A DNA stretch of 64,000 nt from an uncultured Pedobacter sp. (lineage in GTDB: Bacteria; Bacteroidota; Bacteroidia; Sphingobacteriales; Sphingobacteriaceae): positions 1-64,000 of the forward strand of contig NZ_CAMLHF010000003.1 of the NCBI RefSeq assembly GCF_946479715.1, in the 5' to 3' direction. Each line of letters opens with the position of its first letter. Position 1 is the stretch's first letter. The notes beneath the pieces were generated by a model, which worked only from the letters and a program-made list of their open reading frames with translations, was not told the DNA's origin and did not search any database. The position numbers were made by a program, and so were the translations under genes. This document shows positions 9,310 through 16,676 of this stretch, in pieces.

Positions 9310-10641
9310 ATGCTCTTAACTTTAAGAAAATATTGCTTTTTTTTTCTCTTTTTAAGTACGCTGTATGCTTGCTCAGACAACCAATCAAAACGATCTGGTA
9401 AAGTTTTTATTGAGCAGAAAGACGGTAGTTTTACTTTATTTAGAAATGGGAAACCCTTTGATATTAAAGGAGCCGCTGGTTCTGAACATTTAGACCTATT
9501 GTCTGAACTTGGAGGAAATACCATTAAGACATGGGATACTACTCATATCGATTCTATACTAAAAAAGGCAAACGATGCAAACATTGCCGTCATAATAGGC
9601 TTACCAATACCTGAAAGCAAGCACATGTACTTTTATAATGATGATGCAAAGGTCGCCAGCCAATTTAAAGCGATAAAAAAGTTAGTCAATAGGGTTAAAG
9701 ATAATCCTTCAGTACTGATGTGGTGCGTGGGTAATGAGCTCGTTTTTCCACATAAGCCGTCTTATAATAAATTTTATGGGGCATTTAATGATATCGTTGA
9801 TATGATCCATACTGATGATCCAGATCATCCGGTTACAACTACAATGATAAACTTTCAGCGTAAAACGATCTTTAATCTTAAAATGCGTACCAATGTAGAT
9901 ATCATATCTTTCAATATTTTTGGGAAAATCGGATCATTAAGTCAAGAGTTAAAAGACTTTTCCTGGTTTTGGAAAGGCCCGTATCTATTAACTGAATGGG
10001 GCATTGATGGGCCATGGGACGGGACTGCTGAAACAGCATGGGGTGCTAAAATAGAACAAACAAGTACAAAAAAAGCTGAGCAATATTATTCCAGATATAA
10101 AGAGCAAATGCCTTTAAATGACGGAAGAATGTTGGGCTCATTTATCTTTTACTGGGGACAGAAACAAGAGACCACGCACACCTGGTTTAGTATTTTTGAT
10201 GATGCAGGAAACAAGACTGAAGTAGTAGATGCTGCCGAAGCAATCTGGAAAGGAAAACAATTGACCACCACAGCACCAAAATTAAACTATATGCTGCTGA
10301 ACAGTAAGGGCGCAAAAGATGATATATTTCTAAAGCCGAATGAGAAAAATACTGCAGAAGTATTAATGTTAAATGGTGATGCAAATGTTAAAAGAATTGT
10401 TTGGGAAATTTATCCTGAAGATTGGTATAAAATCAATAATGTAAATAATACTAAAAAACCTTTACTTATTAAGGGGCTTATTGAGCAGACTCAGGATTTG
10501 AAGGTTATCTTTAATACTCCAATTAAAGAGGGGCCATACAGAATATTTGCAACAATATATGACGACAAAGGTTATGTGGCAACATGTAATACACCATTCT
10601 ACGTATTAAAAACAGATGAAGATAGTAGAGCCAGTAATTAA
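9310..10641 (+). CDS. Lipoprotein with GH2/GH5-like TIM barrel
   Basis: I choose ATG 9310 because it gives a proper lipoprotein signal with lipobox L-Y-A-C (Cys21); the 9280 start adds ten residues with no function. The mature protein has a clan A barrel (about 40-325) with the acid/base motif GNE at E143 in WCVGNEL and the nucleophile at E229 in LLTEWG, so both catalytic Glu are present. A beta-sandwich-like tail follows (about 335-443). It resembles the TIM-barrel domain of GH2 proteins and GH5-like enzymes; the exact family is uncertain. It overlaps the synthase gene by 26 bases, indicating coupled expression and a shared task in polysaccharide handling (inference). Confidence 0.72.
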   Translation: MLLTLRKYCFFFLFLSTLYACSDNQSKRSGKVFIEQKDGSFTLFRNGKPFDIKGAAGSEHLDLLSELGGNTIKTWDTTHIDSILKKANDANIAVIIGLPIPESKHMYFYNDDAKVASQFKAIKKLVNRVKDNPSVLMWCVGNELVFPHKPSYNKFYGAFNDIVDMIHTDDPDHPVTTTMINFQRKTIFNLKMRTNVDIISFNIFGKIGSLSQELKDFSWFWKGPYLLTEWGIDGPWDGTAETAWGAKIEQTSTKKAEQYYSRYKEQMPLNDGRMLGSFIFYWGQKQETTHTWFSIFDDAGNKTEVVDAAEAIWKGKQLTTTAPKLNYMLLNSKGAKDDIFLKPNEKNTAEVLMLNGDANVKRIVWEIYPEDWYKINNVNNTKKPLLIKGLIEQTQDLKVIFNTPIKEGPYRIFATIYDDKGYVATCNTPFYVLKTDEDSRASN

Positions 10642-13600
10642 TCCAACGAGAAAACAGACTTTCACTTTGCGCCTGATGATTGTCATTGGCATGCTTTGCA
10701 TGTTTTTGTTTCTTAGGGAACTGCTGTTAACCGATGCCGAGAGTATTCCATTGTATTGGATGTTGATGGCTACGCTAATTTTTATGTGCCTGAAGATAAT
10801 GCATGAATGGATACATTACTTTTATATAACGGTACCGGATACCCCTAAAACGGAAAAGATATATACAGTAGATGTATTTACAACTTTTTGTGCAGGAGAG
10901 CCTTATGAGATGATTAATGAAACATTAATCGCTATCAAAGCAATAAAATATCCTCACAATACCTTCCTATGTGATGAAGCTGATGATCCTTATTTAAGAA
11001 AAATATGTGAGGAACTCGGTGTAATTCATGTTACCAGAATAAAAAAAATCGATGCAAAGGCAGGGAATATCAATAATGCATTAAAACAATCATCAGCAGA
11101 ACTTTGCGTGGTATTAGATCCAGACCACGTACCTTTTCCCGATTTTCTGGATCCAATAGTAAGTCATTTTAATAATCCTGAGGTTGGGTTTGTACAAATA
11201 GTGCAATCTTATAAAAACTACGATCAAAGTTTAATAGCTAAAGGAGCAGCTCAGCAGACATTTCAATTCTATGGCCCGATAATGATGACCATGAATAAAT
11301 ACGGAACTGTACTTGCTATTGGAGCGAATTGCACTTTTAGACGTTCTGCATTGGACTCTATTGGTGGGCACGCAGCTGGATTAGCAGAAGATATGCATAC
11401 TGCAATGCAGTTACATGCGAAGGGATGGAAATCAGTATATGTTCCGGCGGTGTTAGCAAGAGGTTTGGTTCCAAGTACTTTATCTGCATATTATAGCCAG
11501 CAATTAAAGTGGTCAAGAGGTGTTTTTGAATTATTGGTTACTTCTTACCCAAAATTGTTTTCGAATTTTACCTGGCAGCAGAAACTGCATTATGGTATTA
11601 TACCAATGCATTACTTGTCGGGAGTTATTTTCCTTATTAATTTTTTAATACCAATATTTTCTTTGGTTTTTAATACCAGTACAATAAACATTGTTTTCTT
11701 TAATTTCATAACAATCAGTTTTCCATTGGTGATGTCCATAATCCTGATAAGGCATTTTGTACAACGATGGGTAATGGAAGAAGAGGAGCGCGGATTCCAT
11801 GTAGTTGGGGGACTCCTGATGATCGGGACATGGTGGATATTTATTATTGGGTTATTCTATACCATTTTACGTAAAAAAGTTCCTTATAACCCGACCCCTA
11901 AAGATGGAAGAGATGAAAATAACTGGGGTTTAAATGTTCCAAACATAGCTGTAATTGCAATTTCTCTCTTTTCAATAATATTTGGATTGTATAAAGATTG
12001 GAACCCCTACAATTTAATTATGGCAGGGTTTGCAGCACTTAATTGCATTATATTGTCGTTTACAATTGTAGCAAGCAGACAAAGCCAATTTAGGAAGTTA
12101 AAGCGGAAAGTTCCAGTGCTAAATTCCACGATGAGTTATGTTTCGGAATTTAAAGCGCGCTTCTGGAAACTTCGGAGAAAAATATATAGCGGAGTTAGAA
12201 GTACTGCTTTAATGATTACTACCCTTATTGTTTGTGGGGCAATCTATTTTGTGAATACACGCTCTGGTAATGAGATAAAACCAGTTCCTTATAATTATAA
12301 CAAAGACATATTTATTTCAGGGATATTTGCTCCTGAGAAAAGCAATGGGTTAACCTCTTTGAAGCTTGTTAAGAAATATGAAGATCAGAGTAAATTACAT
12401 TTTGGTATAGTTTCTCTTTATATTCCATGGGGAGACCATGCTGAATCCCAACTGCCCGGTGCACTGATGGATTCAATTTATCAATCCAATGCTATTCCGA
12501 TGATTAGCTGGGAACCATGGCAGAGTTTGTTTGATAAATTGAAAAATATTGAAGCGGGGCAAAGAGAGGAAAAAGTATTTTCACGTATCCTTAATGGCGA
12601 TTACGATGGTTATTTGAAGACTTTTTCTGAGCAAATAAAATCGCTTAAACGCCCCGTTTTTATTCGGTTTGCCCACGAGGCAGACAATCCGCAATACCCA
12701 TGGTCAGCTAAAGGCGGGAATAGTGCGGAAGACTTTAAAGCAGGCTGGAAGTATGTTCATGACTATTTTAGCAAAAATGGTGTTTATAATGCAGTATGGG
12801 TTTGGAATCCGTGGAAACCTGATGCCGTGTCTGGCTATTTTCCCGGCAGGGAATATGTGGATTGGATAGGAGTTACTAATCTAAACTACGGCACCAGAAA
12901 TGGTAGTAATGATTGGTATAGTATGGAACAGCTTTATCAACCATTCCATAAAAATCCAGTGTTTAAAACTGATTTGCCTGTTATGCTTGCAGAAATGGGG
13001 TCGTTACCATCCGAAGGTAAACAGGATCAATGGTTTCAAAATGCATTTAAAAGCATTAGAAATAAATTTCCGGAAATTAAAGCCGCTGTATTTTTTAATA
13101 GCAGCTTTGACAGAAACACAGTTGATACTGCTATAGGTAAACCTTTAAATTGGAAAATTGAAGATTTTACCAAAGTAGGTGTCGCAATAAAAAAATATAA
13201 TAAAAAGCGAAGCTGGATAGAGTATACAAAGGCTGTTGAAACTCCTGTCGACAAAATAGAGAATTCTTTAAATAGCAGAAATATTCAGATTTTACCAGAG
13301 ATAAGAGGGGTTAATTATGCAAAAGGGCAGAACTGGTCTACCAATTATCATGCTTTAAAGAAGAAAGAAATTGTAGCTGATATTTTGGAAATGAAAAGAG
13401 TAGGATTTAATACCATCAAGTATTTTGGGCCTAGCGTATATGACCGAAATGTATTAAATGTTGCTGAAGATAATGGACTTAAAGTAGCCTATAGCTATTG
13501 GCTGCCAGATAACAGTGATTTTATTGCCGACAGAAAAGCTTTAAATAGTTATGCTGATAAAGTATTAAATACCGTTACAGAACTAAAGGGTAGAAAAGAC

Positions 13601-14404
13601 ATCATTTTATGGAATATTGCAAATACTCCTCTACGTAAACTTGAACATGATTACTATATGCCCGATCTGTTTTTCCCCAGAGAAGCATATATTTCCTGGC
13701 TGCATAAGTTAATAAAGGAGATAAAGAAAATAGATCCGAATAGACCGGTTACGGTAGATCTGTATGCAAATAATAATTTGAGTAAGAATATAGCCACGCT
13801 TCACAGCCGGATTCCTGATATCGACTATTTCGGTCTGGTTGCAGATAAGTATTCTGATTCTGTTGCTATGACAGAAATAAAGAATTTTAAAGAGCCGTAT
13901 TTCTTTAGTAGGGTAAATACTTCAGATTATTTAAAGAACAAGAATAACAAAGCCGGGGTATTTATAGCTAACTGGCAAGATGAGATGACTAATCAATTCG
14001 TCACATTTGATGGTCTTAAAGATTATTCCGGAAAGAATAAGTTTGAATTTTATGAGTTGGCAAATCAATGGACCGGCTCAAAGTTGCCTTCAAAGATGCC
14101 AATGATAAAGGTGTTATTGCCTTCGGTAACTATATTTACGAATTCACCTGTAACATACCGTGCTTTGGTGCTTAATTCAAATGAGTGGAGTTTACCTAAG
14201 CCTGAGACAAACTTGAGGTTTAAATGGAATCTTGTAAAAACCGATTCCTATGGTAATCCTATTGATGTGATAGAACTGGGAGAGGGAAGCAGTATGACGT
14301 TAACTATTCCAGAGAATCCTTCAAGTTATAAACTATATCTCTATGCAATGAATGATAATGAGGTAAAGATCATAAGTACTAAACTTAATATTCCATTGAA
14401 TTAG
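10616..14404 (+). CDS. Cellulose-synthase-like GT2 fused to GH26-like and barrel modules
   Basis: The protein has 1262 residues. Two membrane helices (about 17-36 and 45-63) precede a processive GT2 domain (about 80-310) with D86, DxD at D168-D170, an AED motif (E258-D259) and QQLKW at 295-299 (usual Q-x-x-R-W with K for R). Five further helices and one at about 529-546 lead to an extracytoplasmic part. That part contains a GH26-like domain (about 565-860) with H687-E688 and E793 in LAEMG, and a GH2/5-like barrel (about 893-1125) whose catalytic positions read N1003-T1004 and S1098-R1099, so it is probably inactive. A beta-rich tail ends the protein. There is no PilZ domain. It probably synthesises and exports a beta-linked polysaccharide and processes it in cis (inference). 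Confidence 0.78.
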   Translation: MKIVEPVINPTRKQTFTLRLMIVIGMLCMFLFLRELLLTDAESIPLYWMLMATLIFMCLKIMHEWIHYFYITVPDTPKTEKIYTVDVFTTFCAGEPYEMINETLIAIKAIKYPHNTFLCDEADDPYLRKICEELGVIHVTRIKKIDAKAGNINNALKQSSAELCVVLDPDHVPFPDFLDPIVSHFNNPEVGFVQIVQSYKNYDQSLIAKGAAQQTFQFYGPIMMTMNKYGTVLAIGANCTFRRSALDSIGGHAAGLAEDMHTAMQLHAKGWKSVYVPAVLARGLVPSTLSAYYSQQLKWSRGVFELLVTSYPKLFSNFTWQQKLHYGIIPMHYLSGVIFLINFLIPIFSLVFNTSTINIVFFNFITISFPLVMSIILIRHFVQRWVMEEEERGFHVVGGLLMIGTWWIFIIGLFYTILRKKVPYNPTPKDGRDENNWGLNVPNIAVIAISLFSIIFGLYKDWNPYNLIMAGFAALNCIILSFTIVASRQSQFRKLKRKVPVLNSTMSYVSEFKARFWKLRRKIYSGVRSTALMITTLIVCGAIYFVNTRSGNEIKPVPYNYNKDIFISGIFAPEKSNGLTSLKLVKKYEDQSKLHFGIVSLYIPWGDHAESQLPGALMDSIYQSNAIPMISWEPWQSLFDKLKNIEAGQREEKVFSRILNGDYDGYLKTFSEQIKSLKRPVFIRFAHEADNPQYPWSAKGGNSAEDFKAGWKYVHDYFSKNGVYNAVWVWNPWKPDAVSGYFPGREYVDWIGVTNLNYGTRNGSNDWYSMEQLYQPFHKNPVFKTDLPVMLAEMGSLPSEGKQDQWFQNAFKSIRNKFPEIKAAVFFNSSFDRNTVDTAIGKPLNWKIEDFTKVGVAIKKYNKKRSWIEYTKAVETPVDKIENSLNSRNIQILPEIRGVNYAKGQNWSTNYHALKKKEIVADILEMKRVGFNTIKYFGPSVYDRNVLNVAEDNGLKVAYSYWLPDNSDFIADRKALNSYADKVLNTVTELKGRKDIILWNIANTPLRKLEHDYYMPDLFFPREAYISWLHKLIKEIKKIDPNRPVTVDLYANNNLSKNIATLHSRIPDIDYFGLVADKYSDSVAMTEIKNFKEPYFFSRVNTSDYLKNKNNKAGVFIANWQDEMTNQFVTFDGLKDYSGKNKFEFYELANQWTGSKLPSKMPMIKVLLPSVTIFTNSPVTYRALVLNSNEWSLPKPETNLRFKWNLVKTDSYGNPIDVIELGEGSSMTLTIPENPSSYKLYLYAMNDNEVKIISTKLNIPLN

Positions 14405-14413
14405 AGATAAAAC

Positions 14414-14442
14414 AAAAAAGCTACCGTTAGAGTAGCTTTTTT
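14414..14442. terminator. Bidirectional terminator between the GT2 fusion gene and ssrA
   Basis: An 11-base stem AAAAAAGCTAC / GTAGCTTTTTT with a 7-base loop is flanked by A and T runs on both sides. It can therefore stop the rightward synthase transcript and the leftward tmRNA transcript. Confidence 0.85.
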
Positions 14443-14451
14443 GTTTTAATC

Positions 14452-14817
14452 GGTGGACCCGAAGGGAGTCGAACCCTTGTCCAGTTGTGTGATAAATTAT
14501 GCTTTCTTCATGCTTATTTTCCAATTAATTGTAGGGATCTGGCGGGCTGGAAACCGACCTAACCTTTCACCTTAGGTACTTTATCTCACAAATGTAGCGT
14601 ACCTTACAAATGCCAGCTTCGTTATTTCGATGCTCCGGATTCTAACCTAACGATGCAGCAGCTAGAGGAACAAAAGCTTATCTAATTCTAAATTAGGCAG
14701 CTAAGGCGTAGTTATTTTCGCCAATTATAGTTTGAACGTTATCTTTTAAGTGCTCTCCGTACAACGCACTGCATGCTTACATACTCAGCGCCACCCTGTC
14801 AAATCCAGAACGAGCCC
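14452..14817 (-). ncRNA. ssrA: tmRNA (ssrA), tag GENNYALAA
   Basis: On the minus strand the 5' end GGGCTCG pairs over 7 bases with CGGGTCC near the 3' end. The 5' domain continues with TTCTGGATTTGACA, and the 3' domain has the T-arm GGTTCGACTCC, all hallmarks of tmRNA. The tag frame starts at resume codon GGC (14720-14722) and reads G-E-N-N-Y-A-L-A-A, ending in TAA (14693-14695), with the -ALAA degron recognised by ClpXP-type proteases. The length is about 366 bases. The 3' terminal A of CCA is not encoded. Function: rescue of stalled ribosomes with SmpB, whose gene is not in this window. Confidence 0.96.
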
Positions 14818-14874
14818 ATTATATGTGCCGATGGTGTGTGGTTAACTACTCCTTTCCAACCATCAGCTTAGATA

Positions 14875-14882
14875 CAAAAGTA
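14875..14882 (-). promoter_or_regulatory. Candidate -7 box for ssrA
   Basis: On the minus strand the sequence reads TACTTTTG, an exact TAnnTTTG, 57 bases before the mature tmRNA 5' end. This would leave a leader of about 50 bases to be trimmed. I find no convincing TTG at the -33 distance, so support is weak. Confidence 0.35.
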
Positions 14883-14888
14883 CTAAAA

Positions 14889-16091
14889 TTATGCCATAGT
14901 TCTACCAGGATATTGTTTTAATGCAATATCAAGACAATCCATCGCACTGTTAAGGTCGGCAGTATTTAAAACATAAGCCATTCTAACCTCGTTTTTTCCA
15001 TAACCTTCAGTTGAATAAAACCCGGTAGCAGGAGCCATCATAACGGTTGCACCATTATGAGTAAAGCTTTCCAGTATCCACTGACAGAATTGATCAGCAT
15101 CATCTATCGGTAATTTGGCAACTACATAAAAAGCCCCACCAGGATTAGGGCAAAACACACCTTCTATAGCATTTAGCCTTTTCACCAGTGTATCTCTTCT
15201 TAAGGTGTATTCTTTGTTTACCTCTTCAAAATAGCTATCAGGTGTGTCAACTGCTGCGGTTCCGGCAATTTGTTCAACCATACCCGGACTTAATCTGGCC
15301 TGGGCAAATTTTAATGCCGATTGAATTACTTCTTTATTCTTGGTGATGATACAGCCTAATCTTGCGCCGCAAGCACTGTAGCGTTTAGAAACGGTATCTA
15401 TTACCACAACATTTTCATCTATACCATCCAGGTACAAAGGAGAGATGAATTCTCTGCCATCATAGCAAAACTCTCTGTATGCCTCGTCAGAAAACAAGAA
15501 AAGGTCATATTTTAAGCAAAGCGCTTTAAGGGCTTCAAGCTCTTCTCTTGAGTATAAATAACCGGTAGGATTATTAGGATTGCAAATAATAATACCCCTG
15601 GTTTTGTCGGTTATTAATTTTTCAAAATCAGCTATAGGAGGAAGTGCAAAACCATTTTCAATATGTGATAATATTGGTTTAACCACTACATTACTCATAC
15701 ATGCAAAGCCATTATAATTGGCATAAAAAGGTTCAGGAACAATAATTTCGTCACCTTCGTTAATGCAGGTCTGCATGGCTATAGTGATGGCCTCAGATCC
15801 ACCTACAGTTACCAGAATATCTTCAGGGGTAATGTTGTACCCAAGTTTATTATAGTATTCGGCAAGTTTAGTTCTATAAGTGAGTGTACCCTCAGAAGGA
15901 GTATAGGCCCAAACATTAAATGTAATATTTTTGATGGCATTTAACATCACCTCTGGCGTCGCTATGTCAGGTTGTCCAATATTTAAATGGTACACCTTTT
16001 TTCCGTCCCTCTTTGCCTGATCAGCAAATGGGGTTAATTTTCTAATTGGCGAAGCGGGCATTTGTACCCCTTTCTCTGAAATCCTTGGCAT
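14889..16091 (-). CDS. Class I/II pyridoxal-phosphate aminotransferase
   Basis: The protein has 400 residues, the usual length for aspartate-type aminotransferases. The fold-type I signature is clear: N-terminal GQPDIATPE, NPNNPTGYLYS for substrate and cofactor contacts, DEAYREF, and the Schiff-base lysine in DTVSKRYSACGARLG. It transfers an amino group between an amino acid and a 2-oxoacid in the cytoplasm. The donor cannot be read from sequence; aspartate, tyrosine or other aromatic substrates are possible, and the aromatic pathway genes lie 3 kb away. It stands alone between ssrA and the DUF1573 gene. A TACTTTTG box ends 4 bases before the ATG, suggesting a leaderless mRNA. Confidence 0.88.
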   Translation of the reverse strand: MPRISEKGVQMPASPIRKLTPFADQAKRDGKKVYHLNIGQPDIATPEVMLNAIKNITFNVWAYTPSEGTLTYRTKLAEYYNKLGYNITPEDILVTVGGSEAITIAMQTCINEGDEIIVPEPFYANYNGFACMSNVVVKPILSHIENGFALPPIADFEKLITDKTRGIIICNPNNPTGYLYSREELEALKALCLKYDLFLFSDEAYREFCYDGREFISPLYLDGIDENVVVIDTVSKRYSACGARLGCIITKNKEVIQSALKFAQARLSPGMVEQIAGTAAVDTPDSYFEEVNKEYTLRRDTLVKRLNAIEGVFCPNPGGAFYVVAKLPIDDADQFCQWILESFTHNGATVMMAPATGFYSTEGYGKNEVRMAYVLNTADLNSAMDCLDIALKQYPGRTMA

Positions 16092-16095
16092 GGTA

Positions 16096-16103
16096 CAAAA
16101 GTA
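16096..16103 (-). promoter_or_regulatory. Candidate -7 box directly before the aminotransferase ATG
   Basis: The minus strand reads TACTTTTG-TACC-ATG. In Bacteroidota, transcription begins a few bases after this box, so the mRNA would begin at or next to the start codon. No clear TTG lies at the -33 position; that region is occupied by the terminator hairpin of the upstream gene. Confidence 0.4.
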
Positions 16104-16132
16104 AAAAACCTCGTTGATTAACGAGGTTTTTT
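16103..16132 (-). terminator. Rho-independent terminator of the DUF1573 gene
   Basis: A perfect stem of 13 pairs (AAAAAACCTCGTT / AACGAGGTTTTTT) with a 4-base loop and T run lies 24 bases after the DUF1573 stop on the minus strand. It separates this gene from the aminotransferase gene. Confidence 0.85.
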
Positions 16133-16155
16133 ATTAGAAATATCTTTATTGGATT

Positions 16156-16545
16156 CTATTTAGTGCTTCCAGCTACAGTCTCGCCTTTAATGTAAAGAAC
16201 TTTAGTAGTCGTTTTAGCATTAGAAGTTATAGTAATGCTTTTGCTAAATGGAAGTGCTGCAGTTGGGTTATAAGTAACTTTGATTGTTCCTGTTTCTCCT
16301 TTTTTGATTGGAGTTTTGGTGTATTCAGGTACTGTACAACCGCAAGTTGTTTCAACTTTGCTAAGGATCAATGGTTGATCTCCTATATTAGTGAATTTAA
16401 AATCTACAGAAGCAGGTTTGTTCAAAGGGATTTTTCCAAAGTCATAAGTCTCTTTGTCAAATTTAAACTCCGCTGGTTTAGATTGAGCATTTGAGGCAAC
16501 ACTTATTCCTAAAATTAATGTAAATAGTAATAATAACTTTTTCAT
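16156..16545 (-). CDS. Secreted DUF1573 protein
   Basis: The protein has 129 residues with a signal peptide (about 1-20, ending SNAQ). The single Ig-like DUF1573 domain shows the family pattern FDFGKIPLNKPASVDFKF...GDQPL and the conserved TCGCTVPE segment. DUF1573 proteins are common secreted proteins in Bacteroidota with no defined biochemical role; some resemble ASPM-SPD-2-Hydin-type beta sandwiches. It is monocistronic: it has its own promoter upstream and its own strong terminator downstream. Confidence 0.88.
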   Translation of the reverse strand: MKKLLLLFTLILGISVASNAQSKPAEFKFDKETYDFGKIPLNKPASVDFKFTNIGDQPLILSKVETTCGCTVPEYTKTPIKKGETGTIKVTYNPTAALPFSKSITITSNAKTTTKVLYIKGETVAGSTK

Positions 16546-16563
16546 CTTATGTGGGTTTTAAAA

Positions 16564-16593
16564 CAAATTTAATGTTTTAAACGATAATTCAAA
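16564..16593 (-). promoter_or_regulatory. Promoter of the DUF1573 gene
   Basis: The minus strand has TTTG at 16590-16593, an 18-base spacer and TAAATTTG at 16564-16571, which matches the Bacteroidota -33/-7 consensus. The -7 box ends 18 bases before the ATG. Confidence 0.6.
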
Positions 16594-16649
16594 AAGTATT
16601 CCAATATATAAATTAACTCACACCGTTAAGTCATACTTTAGAATTTATG

Positions 16650-16657
16650 TATCTTTG
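16650..16657 (+). promoter_or_regulatory. -7 box of the E1 gene, deciding its start codon
   Basis: TATCTTTG (TAnnTTTG) at 16650-16657 overlaps the upstream in-frame ATG at 16647. Transcription would begin around 16662, so the start at 16647 would not be on the mRNA and ATG 16677 is the likely start. The -33 element is not obvious. Confidence 0.5.
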
Positions 16658-16676
16658 CCCCATAACTGATTTGCTT

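Noticed and set aside
12669..13136. Two extra rightward frames within the GT2 fusion gene
   Set aside because: They are out of frame with a continuous, motif-bearing coding sequence and have no family resemblance.
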